From Nisaea sp. (GTDB lineage Bacteria; Pseudomonadota; Alphaproteobacteria; Thalassobaculales; Thalassobaculaceae): a stretch of 64,000 bases of DNA. The notes below the pieces were generated by a model. It had not been told where the DNA came from, did not search any database, and was given only the letters and a program-made list of their open reading frames with translations. The stretch is taken from assembly GCF_017640745.1 (NCBI RefSeq), contig NZ_JAEPQA010000002.1:186001-250000 (forward strand), in the 5' to 3' direction. Of the stretch, positions 54,176 through 63,609 are shown piece after piece. The position numbers were made by a program, and so were the translations under genes. Position 1 is the first letter of the stretch. Each line of letters starts with the position of its first letter.

Positions 54176-55360
54176 ATGTACAAAAAGATAACGGCCCTTG
54201 CGGCCCTGGGAGCGTTGCTGGCGGCGCCGGCGATGGCGGCCGACAAGGTCAAGATCGGGTTCGTCACGACCATCACGACGCCGGCCGGTGTGATCGGCCA
54301 GGACATGGTCGATGCGGTCAATCTCGCGATGGACGACATCGGCGGCAAGATGGGCGGTCTCGATGTCGAACTCATCATCGAGGACGATGCCTTCAATCCG
54401 CCGGTCGGCAAGCAGAAGGTCGACAAGCTGGTGAAGCAGGACGATGTCGATTTCGTCGCCGGCTTCATCTGGTCCCACGTCCTGCTGGCCTCGAAAAAGT
54501 CGGCGCTGGATGCGGGCAAGTTCCTGATCAGCTCGAACGCCGGTCCGTCGCAGCTCGCCGGCGACCAGTGCGACAAGAACTTCTTCTCCGCGTCCTGGCA
54601 GAACGACCAGACGCCGATGGCGATGGGCGAAGTCCTGAACCAGAACGGCGTCAAGTCCGTCTACGTCATGGCGCCGAACTACGCCGCCGGCAAGAACATG
54701 ATCGCCGGCGTCGAGCGGACCTTCAAAGGCAAGATCGTCGGCCGCGATCTCACCAAGTGGGGCAAGGACGCGCAGCTCGATTTCTCCGCCGAACTCGCCA
54801 AGGCGAAAGCCTCCGGCGCGGATGCGCTCTGGGTGTTCTACCCGGGCAAGGCCGGCGGCGCGCTGATCAAGCAGTACGAGCAGGCCGGCCTGCTCGGACA
54901 GCTGCCGCTCTATACGGTCTTCACCGTGGACTCGATCGCCCTGCCGAAACTGCAGGAAGGCAACCTGAAAGGCGTGATGGGTTCCCTCAACACCCAGCAC
55001 TGGGGCCCGGATCTCGACAATCCGCAGAACAAGAAGTTCGTCGAGGGCTTCAAGAAGAAGTACGGCCGTTATCCGTCCTTCTACGCGGCCCAGTCCTACG
55101 ACACGATGTTCATGATCAAGAGCGCGGTCGAGGCGGTGAACGGCAACCTGGACGACAAGGACGGCATGCGGGCCGCGATGAAAAAGGCCGACTTCCCGTC
55201 GACCCGCGGCAAGTTCAGCTTCGGGAACAACCATTTCCCGATCCAGAACTTCTATCTGCGTGAAGTCGTGGCGGATGCGGACGGCGTCTGGACGACCAAG
55301 ATCGTCAAGACGGTCCTTGAGAACCATCAGGATCCGTACGCAGGTGAGTGCAAGATGTAA
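54176..55360 (+). CDS. Branched-chain amino acid ABC transporter substrate-binding protein
   Basis: The start is the ATG at 54176 behind GGGAGG, giving 394 residues. Residues 1-22 are a signal peptide (MYKKITALAALGALLAAPAM then A-A), so the mature protein is periplasmic. It is a Leu/Ile/Val-binding type fold: KIGFVTTITTPAGVIGQDM, DVELIIEDDAFNPPVGKQK, and FISSNAGPS-type ligand contacts in FLISSNAGPSQL. The ligand may be an amino acid, amide or aromatic compound; the family is broad. It is the first gene of the transporter operon and is followed by a strong hairpin, as expected for a gene made in excess over the permeases. Confidence 0.93.
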   Translation: MYKKITALAALGALLAAPAMAADKVKIGFVTTITTPAGVIGQDMVDAVNLAMDDIGGKMGGLDVELIIEDDAFNPPVGKQKVDKLVKQDDVDFVAGFIWSHVLLASKKSALDAGKFLISSNAGPSQLAGDQCDKNFFSASWQNDQTPMAMGEVLNQNGVKSVYVMAPNYAAGKNMIAGVERTFKGKIVGRDLTKWGKDAQLDFSAELAKAKASGADALWVFYPGKAGGALIKQYEQAGLLGQLPLYTVFTVDSIALPKLQEGNLKGVMGSLNTQHWGPDLDNPQNKKFVEGFKKKYGRYPSFYAAQSYDTMFMIKSAVEAVNGNLDDKDGMRAAMKKADFPSTRGKFSFGNNHFPIQNFYLREVVADADGVWTTKIVKTVLENHQDPYAGECKM

Positions 55361-55382
55361 TCACCCCTGTGGGTGATGCGGG

Positions 55383-55411
55383 AACCGGCGGAGCGCTCGG
55401 CTCCGCCGGTT
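55383..55411 (+). terminator. Strong hairpin between livK and livH genes
   Basis: AACCGGCGGAGC and GCTCCGCCGGTT form a perfect 12-bp stem with a 5-base loop, followed by TCAGTTTCAAGTTT. It lies 22 bp after the binding-protein stop and 67 bp before the permease start. It probably acts as a partial terminator or 3' mRNA stabiliser that makes the binding protein more abundant than the membrane parts. Confidence 0.75.
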
Positions 55412-55477
55412 TCAGTTTCAAGTTTAGGACACGGGCAGCGCAAGACTGCCGTCAAATAAGAGAACAGGGGCGTCCTG

Positions 55478-56401
55478 GTGGACTGGGGACTTTTTACAAT
55501 ACAGATGCTGAACGGTCTTCAGCTCGGGGTGCTGCTGTTTCTGCTCGCCGCCGGCCTGACCCTGGTCTTTGGCATCATGGACTTCGTCAACCTGGCGCAC
55601 GGCTCGCTCTACATGATGGGCGCCTATTTCTGCGCCACGCTGACGCAGCTGACGGATTCCTTCCTGCTCGGTGTGGTTCTGGCTCTGCCGCTTACGGCCT
55701 TGCTCGGATGGTTGGTCGAGCTGATTGTGGTCCGGGCGCTCTATACCCATGACCATCTGGACCATGTTCTCGCGACCTTCGGATTGATCCTCTGTTTCGA
55801 TACCGCTGTCGACTACATCTGGGGTCCGACCGGGATGGCGATCCCGCTGCCGGATTTCCTCAACGGTCAGGTCACCCTGTTCGGCGGGCTGGAGTTCCCG
55901 GTCTTCCGCCTTGTCATCATCGCATCGGGGCTGCTCGTGGCCGCGCTGCTCTATGTCATGGTCGCGCATACGCGCCTCGGCATGCTGATCCGCGCCGGTG
56001 CCTCGAACCGGACCATGGTGATGGCACTCGGGGTCGATATCGGAAAGCTGTTCGCGCTGGTCTTTGCCGTCGGGGCGGCGTTCGCCGGGTTCGCCGGCAT
56101 GCTGATCGCGCCCATCACGGAAGCCAGCATCGGCATGGGCAACGACATCATCATCGTCGCCTTCGTCGTGATCATCATCGGTGGCATCGGCTCCATCAAG
56201 GGCGCCTTCGTCGCCGCCATGATCGTCGGCCTGATCGACACGATGGGCCGGTCCTTCCTCGACCAGTTGCTGAAGGTCTTCATGTCGGCGCAGAACGCGG
56301 AAACCTCCGCGCCTGCGCTCTCGGCCATGGCGATCTATATTCTGATGGCGGTGGTCCTCGCATTCCGGCCGCAAGGCCTGTTCCCGCCGAAGGTGCGCTG
56401 A
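55478..56401 (+). CDS. livH: Branched-chain amino acid ABC transporter permease (LivH type)
   Basis: The protein has 307 residues from a GTG at 55478 (MDWGLFTIQMLNGLQLGVLL). It is an inner-membrane protein with about eight hydrophobic segments. Family motifs are LTLVFGIMDFVNLAHGSLYMMGAY near the start and the cytoplasmic loop TRLGMLIRAGASNRTMVMALG, the EAA-like ATPase contact. VVIIIGGIGSIKGAFVAAMIVG near the C-terminus is also typical. It pairs with the next gene's product to form the channel. Confidence 0.94.
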   Translation: MDWGLFTIQMLNGLQLGVLLFLLAAGLTLVFGIMDFVNLAHGSLYMMGAYFCATLTQLTDSFLLGVVLALPLTALLGWLVELIVVRALYTHDHLDHVLATFGLILCFDTAVDYIWGPTGMAIPLPDFLNGQVTLFGGLEFPVFRLVIIASGLLVAALLYVMVAHTRLGMLIRAGASNRTMVMALGVDIGKLFALVFAVGAAFAGFAGMLIAPITEASIGMGNDIIIVAFVVIIIGGIGSIKGAFVAAMIVGLIDTMGRSFLDQLLKVFMSAQNAETSAPALSAMAIYILMAVVLAFRPQGLFPPKVR

Positions 56402-56404
56402 GCC

Positions 56405-57379
56405 ATGACCTCTCTGTTTCGCACTGGGCTTCCCGCCTATGCCATGGTCGTCGGGCTGCTGTTCCTGGCAGGGCTTCCCGTCCTTGCCGTGTGGGCCGAC
56501 AACATCTTCCTTATCGACCTTTACCTGCGGCTCATGATTCTCGCGATTGCCGCGGTCAGCCTGAACCTGATCCTCGGTTATGGCGGCATGGTCAGCTTCG
56601 GGCACGCGGCTTATCTCGTGGTCGGTGCCTATGCCGTCGGTATTCCGGCCTATTACGGGATCTATAACGGCTTCCTGCAGTTTGCGATCGCGATTCTCGC
56701 CTCGGCGGCGATCGCCCTCGTCACCGGCGCAATCGCGCTCAGGACGAAGGGTGTCTATTTCATCATGATCACCATGGCCTTTGCGCAGATGGTGTTCTTC
56801 ACCTTCGTCTCGATCGAGGAATATGGCGGCGACGACGGGCTGGTCATCGACACGCGCAGCGAGTTCGGGGGGCTGCTCGATATCAACGATAACTTCACCC
56901 TCTATTACTTCGTGCTCGCCTCACTCATTTTGACGCTCGGCCTTGTGCACCGGATCGTGCATTCGCGCTTCGGCATGGTGATCTCGGGCTCGAAGGGCAA
57001 TGACCGCAGGATGCAGGCGATCGGATTCCCGACCTACCGCTATCGTCTCGCCAGCTATGTGATCTCCGGCGCGATCTGTGGCTACGCGGGCGCTCTGCTC
57101 GGCAATTTCACCAATTTCATCACGCCGGAGATGGGCGACTGGGTGCGGTCCGGCGAACTTATCTTCATGGTCGTGCTCGGCGGCGCCGGAAGTCTTTTCG
57201 GGCCGGTGCTGGGGACGGCCATGTTCGTGCTGCTTGAGGAATATCTCTCGCGCATCACTCAGTACTGGCACTTCCCGTTCGGCGCGATGCTGATCCTCGT
57301 GGTGATTTTCACCCGCGGGGGGATCAACGGCATGTTCCGCTGGCTCGGCGGCCGGATCGGACTGGGAGCGCGGTCATGA
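56405..57379 (+). CDS. livM: Branched-chain amino acid ABC transporter permease (LivM type)
   Basis: The protein has 324 residues, starting 3 bp after livH. It is a multi-span inner-membrane protein with SLNLILGYGGMVSFGHAAYLVVGAY-type sequence in the first third and LRTKGVYFIMITMAFAQMVF. The ATPase-contact loop is around SRFGMVISGSKGNDRRMQAIG, and VVLGGAGSLFGPVLG follows. Its stop overlaps the livG start by 4 bp. It should form a heterodimeric channel with LivH. Confidence 0.94.
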   Translation: MTSLFRTGLPAYAMVVGLLFLAGLPVLAVWADNIFLIDLYLRLMILAIAAVSLNLILGYGGMVSFGHAAYLVVGAYAVGIPAYYGIYNGFLQFAIAILASAAIALVTGAIALRTKGVYFIMITMAFAQMVFFTFVSIEEYGGDDGLVIDTRSEFGGLLDINDNFTLYYFVLASLILTLGLVHRIVHSRFGMVISGSKGNDRRMQAIGFPTYRYRLASYVISGAICGYAGALLGNFTNFITPEMGDWVRSGELIFMVVLGGAGSLFGPVLGTAMFVLLEEYLSRITQYWHFPFGAMLILVVIFTRGGINGMFRWLGGRIGLGARS

Positions 57380-58128
57380 GCGGCGCCTTCCTTGAAGTCC
57401 GGAATCTCTACAAGAACTATGGCGGGATTGCCGCGACCGACCATGTCGACCTGGATGTGCGGGAGTCCGAACTTCACGCCATCATTGGACCGAACGGTGC
57501 CGGCAAGACGACGCTGATCTCGCAGCTTTCGGGCGAGGTGCCGCCCGATGGCGGCAGGATCCGCTTTGCCGGAAGAGACATCACCTCGACCCCGGCCTAC
57601 AGGCGCTCCCTGCTCGGCCTCGCCCGTTCCTTCCAGATCACCAGCCTGATGCTGGACATGACGGTGCTGGAGAATGTCTCGCTCGCGGTGCAGGCCCATG
57701 CGGGGCATTCCTTCCGCTTCTGGAAAGCGGCCCGATCGGAATCCGAACTGGTCGAGCCGGCGATGGAGGCGCTCCGGTCCGTCGGCCTCGGCGAGAGGGC
57801 GCATGACGTCGCGCGGGCGATGTCCCATGGCGAACACCGGCAGCTGGAGATCGCCATGGCGCTCGCGACCCGGCCGACCCTGCTGCTGCTCGACGAGCCG
57901 ATGGCCGGCATGGGCGTCGAGGAGAGCCAGCGCATGGTGGAAATCCTCCGGAACCTCAAGGGCGAGAAGACGATGCTGCTGATCGAGCACGACATGGACG
58001 CCGTCTTCACCCTGGCGGACCGGATCTCGGTGCTGGTCTATGGGCGCGTGATCGCGACCGGAACACCGGAAGAGATCCGCAACGACGAGGCCGTGCGCCA
58101 GGCCTATCTCGGCGACGAGGTGGCGTGA
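57376..58128 (+). CDS. livG: Branched-chain amino acid ABC transporter ATPase (LivG type)
   Basis: The protein has 250 residues from the ATG at 57376, overlapping livM. The ABC motifs are intact: Walker A GPNGAGKTTLISQLSG, Q-loop around FQITSLMLDMTVLENVS, a signature that is degenerate as MSHGEHRQLEIAMAL (canonical LSYGEQR in this family), Walker B LLLLDEPMAGM and switch His in LLIEHDMDAVF. It powers uptake as a heterodimer with the next ATPase. Its stop overlaps livF by 4 bp. Confidence 0.94.
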   Translation: MSGAFLEVRNLYKNYGGIAATDHVDLDVRESELHAIIGPNGAGKTTLISQLSGEVPPDGGRIRFAGRDITSTPAYRRSLLGLARSFQITSLMLDMTVLENVSLAVQAHAGHSFRFWKAARSESELVEPAMEALRSVGLGERAHDVARAMSHGEHRQLEIAMALATRPTLLLLDEPMAGMGVEESQRMVEILRNLKGEKTMLLIEHDMDAVFTLADRISVLVYGRVIATGTPEEIRNDEAVRQAYLGDEVA

Positions 58129-58829
58129 TGCTGAGAGTGGAGTCCATCGAGACCTTCTACGGCGCGAGCCAGGCCCTCTTCGGCATGAGCCTCGATGTCG
58201 GCGCCAACGAGGTCGTGACGCTCATGGGCCGCAACGGCATGGGCAAGACCACGACGGTCAATTCCATCATGGGCATCGTCCGCCCGGCGGCCGGCCGCAT
58301 CACTTTCGAGAATGACGAGATTTCCGACGCGCCGGCGCATCGGATCGCCCAGCACGGGCTCGGCCTTGTGCCGGAGGGGCGTCAGGTCTTCCCGAACCTT
58401 TCGGTCCGGGAGAATCTCGTCGCCACGGCGGCGAACCGCTTCGGTGCGCGGGATCCGTGGACGGTGGAACGGGTGCTTTCCATGTTCCCGGAACTGGAGG
58501 CACGATTGACCTCGATGGCGAACCTGCTGTCCGGCGGTGAACAGCAGATGCTGGCGATCGGCCGGGCGCTGATGACCAACCCGAAGCTGCTCATTCTTGA
58601 CGAGGCGACCGAGGGGCTGGCGCCGCTGATCCGCAAGGAGATCTGGCACTGCCTCGAACGGTTGAAGCAGCAGGGGCAGGCGATCCTCGTCATCGACAAG
58701 AATATCGACGACCTGAAGCGCATCGCCGACCGGCACTACATCGTCGAGAAGGGCCAGGTCGTCTGGTCGGGGAGCACTGCCGAGCTCGATGAGAATGCTG
58801 CGCTGGTGCAGGAAAAGCTCGGGGTTTGA
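58125..58829 (+). CDS. livF: Branched-chain amino acid ABC transporter ATPase (LivF type)
   Basis: The protein has 234 residues from the ATG at 58125. Walker A is GRNGMGKTTTVNSIMG (Met where Ala is usual, common in LivF). The signature is LLSGGEQQMLAIGRALM, Walker B is LLILDEATEGL, and the switch-His position is occupied by an Asp-Lys pair in ILVIDKNIDDLKRI, where LivF normally has VEQN. The loss of the switch residue is a visible oddity that may be compensated by LivG in the heterodimer. It is the last gene of the operon and is followed by a long hairpin. Confidence 0.93.
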   Translation: MMLRVESIETFYGASQALFGMSLDVGANEVVTLMGRNGMGKTTTVNSIMGIVRPAAGRITFENDEISDAPAHRIAQHGLGLVPEGRQVFPNLSVRENLVATAANRFGARDPWTVERVLSMFPELEARLTSMANLLSGGEQQMLAIGRALMTNPKLLILDEATEGLAPLIRKEIWHCLERLKQQGQAILVIDKNIDDLKRIADRHYIVEKGQVVWSGSTAELDENAALVQEKLGV

Positions 58830-58841
58830 TCCTCAGAAAAT

Positions 58842-58876
58842 GGTCGTCATCCCGTGTCAAGCCCGGGATGACGACC
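58842..58876. terminator. Bidirectional hairpin between livF and hemA
   Basis: GGTCGTCATCCC (58842-58853) pairs perfectly with GGGATGACGACC (58865-58876) around an 11-base loop, and TTATTT follows. It lies between two converging genes and can serve both. The GTCATCCCG...CGGGATGAC core also looks like a dispersed alphaproteobacterial repeat of the RPE/REP kind, so it may be a repeat used as terminator. Confidence 0.7.
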
Positions 58877-58895
58877 TTATTTGGAATAATTGAGC

Positions 58896-60107
58896 TTAAG
58901 CCCGCTTCCGGATCCCAGCTTCCGCGAACATCGGCACCAGGATCTCCACCAGTTCCTCGATCATCGCGTCCGTGTGCTTCGGCGTGGGCGTGAAGCGCAG
59001 GCGCTCCGTGCCCTTGTCCACGGTCGGATAGTTGATCGCTGTCACGTAGATATTGTGGTCGTAGAGCAGCCGGTTGGAGAAATCCCGCGCCTTGGCAGGG
59101 TCGCCGACCAGCAGAGGCACGATATGGCTCTCCGACGGCATGACCGGCAGGCCGGCATCGGCGAAGGCCTGCTTCAGGCGGGCTGCCTGCTGTTGCTGCA
59201 TCGCCCGTTCCTGCCCGCTCACCTTCAGGTGCCGGATGCTCGCCGCCGCCGCGGCAGCGGTGATCGGGGGCAGGGAGGTCGTGAATATGAAGCCGGGGGC
59301 GACGCTGCGGATATAGTCCAGCACATGCGCCGGTCCGGCGAGATAGCCACCATGGACGCCAACCGCCTTGCCGAGGGTGCCTTCGATCAGGTCGACCTTG
59401 TCGAGCACGCCGTCCCGCTCCGCGATCCCGGCGCCGCGCGGGCCGTACATGCCGACCGCGTGCACCTCGTCGAGATAGGTGATGGCATTGAACTCGTGCG
59501 CGAGGTCGCAGATCTCCTCGATTTTCCCGATATCGCCGTCCATCGAATAGACGCTCTCGAAGGCGACCATCTTGTGGCTTTCGGGGTCGGCCGCTTCCAG
59601 CAGCTCGCGCAGATGCTCGAGATCGTTGTGGCGGAAGATGTGCCGCCGCGCCGTTCCCTTGCGGATGCCCTGGATCATGGAGGCGTGATTCTTCTGGTCG
59701 GAGAACACGTCCATGTTCGGCGCCGCGCTGAGCAGGGTCGAAAGGCTCGCTTCGTTGGCGATATAGCCGGAGGTGAAAAGCAGCGCGGCTTCTTTCTGGT
59801 GCCAGTCAGCGAGTTCCGCCTCGAGCTCGACATGGTAATGGCTGGTGCCGGAAATGTTCCGTGTGCCGCCGGCGCCGACGCCGGTCTTTTCGACCGCCTC
59901 GTGCACCGCGTTTACCAGCACGTCGCTCCCGCCCATGGCCAGATAGTCGTTCGAGCACCAGACGAGAACCTGCTCCACGCGGCCGTCGCGGTAATGCTTG
60001 TAGTACGGATATTTGTCCGCCTGCTTCTCCAGATCGGCGAACACGCGATAGCGGTCCTCGGCCTTGATCCGGTTCAGCTTGTCCTGACAGATATCAAAGA
60101 GGTTCAC
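58896..60107 (-). CDS. hemA: 5-aminolevulinate synthase
   Basis: The enzyme condenses glycine and succinyl-CoA to 5-aminolevulinate with PLP, the first step of haem and corrin synthesis in alphaproteobacteria. The chosen start is the GTG at 60107 ([20 protein letters not shown]) directly behind GAGAGAGAGGCC, giving 403 residues; a longer frame to 60179 has no homologous N-terminus. Landmarks are the [10 protein letters not shown]-like start, [61 protein letters not shown], and the PLP lysine in [14 protein letters not shown]. It is divergent from leuA and ends against the livF terminator. Confidence 0.97.
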   Translation of the reverse strand: MNLFDICQDKLNRIKAEDRYRVFADLEKQADKYPYYKHYRDGRVEQVLVWCSNDYLAMGGSDVLVNAVHEAVEKTGVGAGGTRNISGTSHYHVELEAELADWHQKEAALLFTSGYIANEASLSTLLSAAPNMDVFSDQKNHASMIQGIRKGTARRHIFRHNDLEHLRELLEAADPESHKMVAFESVYSMDGDIGKIEEICDLAHEFNAITYLDEVHAVGMYGPRGAGIAERDGVLDKVDLIEGTLGKAVGVHGGYLAGPAHVLDYIRSVAPGFIFTTSLPPITAAAAAASIRHLKVSGQERAMQQQQAARLKQAFADAGLPVMPSESHIVPLLVGDPAKARDFSNRLLYDHNIYVTAINYPTVDKGTERLRFTPTPKHTDAMIEELVEILVPMFAEAGIRKRA

Positions 60108-60506
60108 GGCCTCTCTCTCCCAACATTGTGCGGTCGTGTTTTCTCGCGTTTTTCGCCTTGGATTAATGATCCAGGTCAATCCGCACGTTCGCAGCTTGAC
60201 TGATACACCAGTCTTTGACTAGTTTTCGCGCGTTATGTTGACGCACACGGAATTCGGCCTCGCGCTGCGACTTACGATCCCGGCTCTCTAGAGAGACCGG
60301 GTCACGTCGCTCGTGTATGCTTGAACCGTGCCGATGCGCTGGGGATGGGCTCCCATCCCGACATCACATTTTCAAGACAAATCATAGCCTTCACGCCTCG
60401 TTTCGGGGTAGAGGTTCGGCATCGGGCGCATTCAGGAACGAATTTTGAATGTAACCGCGAGCAGGCGCAGCCGTGGAATGCGCGCCGCTCCGAGGGAGTT
60501 GAAGTG
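60108..60506. promoter_or_regulatory. Divergent hemA/leuA control region
   Basis: These 399 bases hold no supported gene. The frame of leuA stays open to 60321, but that part lacks IPMS similarity and is better read as leader. A near-palindrome at 60279-60301 (CCCGGCTCTCT then AGAGAGACCGGG) and two TTGACT boxes (60196 and 60215) mark the likely promoter/operator area. I found no run of leucine codons that would indicate classical attenuation. Confidence 0.45.
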
Positions 60507-62186
60507 ATGAACCAGATGCATATCGAGAAATATCAGGCCTATCCGCCGGTCAATCTGCCGGACCGTACCTGGCCGTCGAAAGTGATCGACCACGCGCCCG
60601 TATGGTGCAGCGTCGATCTGCGCGACGGCAACCAGGCGCTGGTCGATCCGATGGACAGCGCGCGCAAGCACCGCATGTTCAAGACACTGGTCGAGATGGG
60701 CTTCAAGGAGATCGAGGTCGGCTTTCCGAGCGCCTCCGATACCGATTTCAATTTCGTCCGCGAGATCATCGAGGGCGGCCTGATCCCCGACGACGTAACG
60801 ATCCAGGTCCTGACCCAGGCGCGCGAGCACCTGATCGAGCGCACCATCGAGAGCCTGATGGGCGCCAAGAGCGTCATCGTCCATCTCTACAACTCGACCT
60901 CCGAACTGCAGCGCCGCGTCGTCTTCCAGCAGGACCGCGAAGGGGTGAAGCAGATCGCGGTCGAGGGTGCGAAGATGGTCAAGGACCGTCTCGCCCGGCT
61001 GGAAGAGGCCGGTACCAAGGTGCGCCTGCAATATTCCCCGGAAAGCTTCACCGGCACCGAGCTGGATTATGCGCTGGAGGTCTGCGAGGCGGTGATGGAT
61101 GTCTGGCAGCCGACGCCGGATAATCCCGTCATCATCAACCTGCCCTCGACGGTCGAGATGTCGACCCCGAACATCTATGCCGACCAGATCGAGTGGATGC
61201 ACCGGCATTTCACCCGCCGGGATTCGATCATCCTCTCCGTGCATCCGCACAACGACCGCGGCACCGGCGTCGCGGCGACGGAACTGGCGGTGATGGCCGG
61301 AGCCGACCGGGTCGAAGGCACCCTGTTCGGCAATGGCGAGCGGACCGGCAACGTGGATATCGTCACCCTCGGGCTGAACCTGTTCACCCAGGGCGTCGAT
61401 CCGGAGCTGGATTTCTCCAACATCAACGAGCTGATGGAAGTCGCGGAATACTGCAACCAGCTGCCGATCCATCCGCGTCATCCCTATGCCGGCGAACTGG
61501 TGCATACGGCCTTCTCCGGCTCGCATCAGGACGCGATCAACAAGGGCATGCAGGCGATCCGCAAGAGCAACGACCCGCACTGGGAAGTGCCCTATCTGCC
61601 GATCGACCCGCAGGATATCGGCCGCAATTACGAGGCCATCATCCGGGTGAACAGCCAGTCCGGGAAGGGCGGCGTCGCCTACCTGCTCGAGACCGACCAC
61701 AAGATCAAGCTGCCGAAGCCGGCCCAGGCCGACTTCAGCCAGGTGGTGCAGAAGATCACCGACGCGACCGGCAAGGAGATCAACAGCGAGACCATCTGGT
61801 CGACCTTCAAGGCTGAATATCTCGACCAGCCGGAAGGCGCCTTCAAACTGGTCTCCTTCTCCTCCAGTCCGATCGAGGGCTCGAACGAGCGGGAGCACAT
61901 CAAGGCGGTGGTGACCCGCAACGGCGAAAAGCACACGATCGAAAGTGATGGCAACGGCCCGATCTCGGCGTTCGTGAACGCGATGCGGCGGGAGTTCGGT
62001 CTCAATTTCCGGCTCAAGGACTATACCGAGCACACCCGCTCGGTCGGCTCCCGCGCCGAGGCGGCGGCTTATATCGAGCTGACGGTTCCGGACGACAAGG
62101 GCCGCAGCGTCTTCGGCGTCGGCATCGATACCTCGATCACCATGGCGCCGATCCGCGCCGTGATGAGCGCCGTCAACCGGATCTGA
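60507..62186 (+). CDS. leuA: 2-isopropylmalate synthase
   Basis: The enzyme joins 2-oxoisovalerate and acetyl-CoA, the first committed step of leucine synthesis. The start is the ATG at 60507 ([10 protein letters not shown]) behind GAGGGAGTT, giving 559 residues. It belongs to the longer LeuA type that begins [20 protein letters not shown]. Catalytic motifs are [35 protein letters not shown], the metal-binding [13 protein letters not shown], and [14 protein letters not shown]. The C-terminal 120 residues form the leucine-sensing regulatory domain (for example [20 protein letters not shown]). It converges on the transporter gene with a 6-bp gap. Confidence 0.97.
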   Translation: MNQMHIEKYQAYPPVNLPDRTWPSKVIDHAPVWCSVDLRDGNQALVDPMDSARKHRMFKTLVEMGFKEIEVGFPSASDTDFNFVREIIEGGLIPDDVTIQVLTQAREHLIERTIESLMGAKSVIVHLYNSTSELQRRVVFQQDREGVKQIAVEGAKMVKDRLARLEEAGTKVRLQYSPESFTGTELDYALEVCEAVMDVWQPTPDNPVIINLPSTVEMSTPNIYADQIEWMHRHFTRRDSIILSVHPHNDRGTGVAATELAVMAGADRVEGTLFGNGERTGNVDIVTLGLNLFTQGVDPELDFSNINELMEVAEYCNQLPIHPRHPYAGELVHTAFSGSHQDAINKGMQAIRKSNDPHWEVPYLPIDPQDIGRNYEAIIRVNSQSGKGGVAYLLETDHKIKLPKPAQADFSQVVQKITDATGKEINSETIWSTFKAEYLDQPEGAFKLVSFSSSPIEGSNEREHIKAVVTRNGEKHTIESDGNGPISAFVNAMRREFGLNFRLKDYTEHTRSVGSRAEAAAYIELTVPDDKGRSVFGVGIDTSITMAPIRAVMSAVNRI

Positions 62187-62192
62187 CGCCGC

Positions 62193-63584
62193 TCAGATCA
62201 ATATCCAGCCGAGCGCGGTCAGTAATATGACCGCGCCGGCATTCATCCAGAGTCCTGCTCGCGCCATGTCGGCGACCTTGAGGCCTCCGGCGCCGAACAC
62301 AATGGCGTTGGGCGGCGTTGCAACCGGCATCATGAAGGCGCAGCTCGCCGCCAGCGTGACCGGGGCCAGCATCGCCAGGAGCGGCAGGCCGAGCGCCTCC
62401 GCCAGTTCCGCGGCGATCGGCAGGAAGGCGGCGGCCGAGGCCGTATTGCTGGCGAGCTCGGTCGCGAAGAGCACGATCCCGGCGCCGAACCCGGCGGCGA
62501 GTTCCTGCGGCAGATAGCCGGCCAGCGTCGAGAGACTACCGGCGAGTGCCGCCGCAAGGCCGCTCTCGGTAATTGCGCCGGCGAGCGAAAGTCCGCCTCC
62601 GAAAAGCAGCAAAATGCCCCAATGGATTGTGCGCGCCTCGTCCCAGGTCAGCAGCGCGCGCTTTTCGGAGCCGGCCGGAACGGCGAACAGCAGCAGTCCG
62701 GCCGCCAGCGCGATCGTCGTGTCGCCGACGCCGGGGAAGTAATCCCCGATGAGCGGCCGGAAAATCCAGGCGAGCGCCGCGGCAGCGAGCAGCAGGGCGA
62801 CCCGCTTCTCGCGCGTGCTCATCGGTCCCGGATGCGGCAGCGCCTCCGTTTGCAACGCTTCCAGCGGGCCGAAGGCAAGCCGGGTCAGCACCAACCAGGC
62901 GAGCGCCAGCATCGCGGCCGAGACCGGCAGACCGATCGAAAGCCATGTCGCGAACCCGAGAGGCATGCCGTAATTGCTGTCGAGAAAGGCCGCCAGCATC
63001 GCGTTCGGCGGGGTTCCGATCAGCGTCGCGAGCCCGCCGATGGAGCAGCCATAGGCGACCGCGAGGAGCAGTGCCTTGCGCAGCCGCGACGGTGCGCCGT
63101 CCAGCACCGATTGCGCGACCGGCAGCAGCATGATTGCGCTCGCCGTGTTGCTGATCCACATCGAGGGCAGGGCACCGGCCAGCAGGAACCCGGCGACGAG
63201 TTGCCGGCTGCCGGTGCCGGTGCGATGCAGGATCGCGGCGGAGAGCCGGGCATGCAGGCCGGAGGCCGTGATCGCCGCGCCGAGCAGAAAGCCGCCGAGA
63301 AAGAGAAAGACGACGGGATGCGCGTAGGGCGCTGCGGCCTGATGAAGTTCCGCGATCCCGAGCAACGGGAAGAGCAGGATCGGCAACAGCGCCGTCGCCG
63401 GAAGCGGCAGCGCCTCGCCGATCCACCAGACCGCCATCAGCGCCGCGACGGCGACGGTGCGCCAGGCCGGGAGGGAGAGGTTGCCCGGCGGCGGCAGCAG
63501 AAGCAGGAGTGCGAATAGCGCGAGGCCGAGCAGCAAGGGGCGCGGACTGACGATATTCGGGTCTGATTGCTGCATTGCGGCCAT
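62193..63584 (-). CDS. DASS/SLC13-family anion (dicarboxylate/sulfate-type) transporter
   Basis: The start is the ATG at 63584 (MAAMQQSDPN); a TTG at 63620 would add 12 residues. The protein has 463 residues, with about 11-12 hydrophobic segments, so it is an inner-membrane symporter. The family marks are MAVWWIGEALPLPATALLP, FLGGFLLGAAITASGLHARL, the paired SNT motifs (MWISNTASAIMLLPVA and ELASNTASAAAFLPIA), IGGLATLIGTPPNAML and the C-terminal AFMMPVATPPNAIVFG. The two SNT and TPPN repeats bind Na and substrate in VcINDY-like carriers. The exact substrate (C4-dicarboxylate, citrate, sulfate) is not readable. Confidence 0.9.
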   Translation of the reverse strand: MAAMQQSDPNIVSPRPLLLGLALFALLLLLPPPGNLSLPAWRTVAVAALMAVWWIGEALPLPATALLPILLFPLLGIAELHQAAAPYAHPVVFLFLGGFLLGAAITASGLHARLSAAILHRTGTGSRQLVAGFLLAGALPSMWISNTASAIMLLPVAQSVLDGAPSRLRKALLLAVAYGCSIGGLATLIGTPPNAMLAAFLDSNYGMPLGFATWLSIGLPVSAAMLALAWLVLTRLAFGPLEALQTEALPHPGPMSTREKRVALLLAAAALAWIFRPLIGDYFPGVGDTTIALAAGLLLFAVPAGSEKRALLTWDEARTIHWGILLLFGGGLSLAGAITESGLAAALAGSLSTLAGYLPQELAAGFGAGIVLFATELASNTASAAAFLPIAAELAEALGLPLLAMLAPVTLAASCAFMMPVATPPNAIVFGAGGLKVADMARAGLWMNAGAVILLTALGWILI

Positions 63585-63609
63585 TTGGTCCCTAGACAGA
63601 GAATAGTCA

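Noticed and set aside
60432-62033. Minus-strand open frame of 533 codons opposite leuA
   Set aside because: It is antisense to leuA, which has every catalytic motif; the frame has no independent support.
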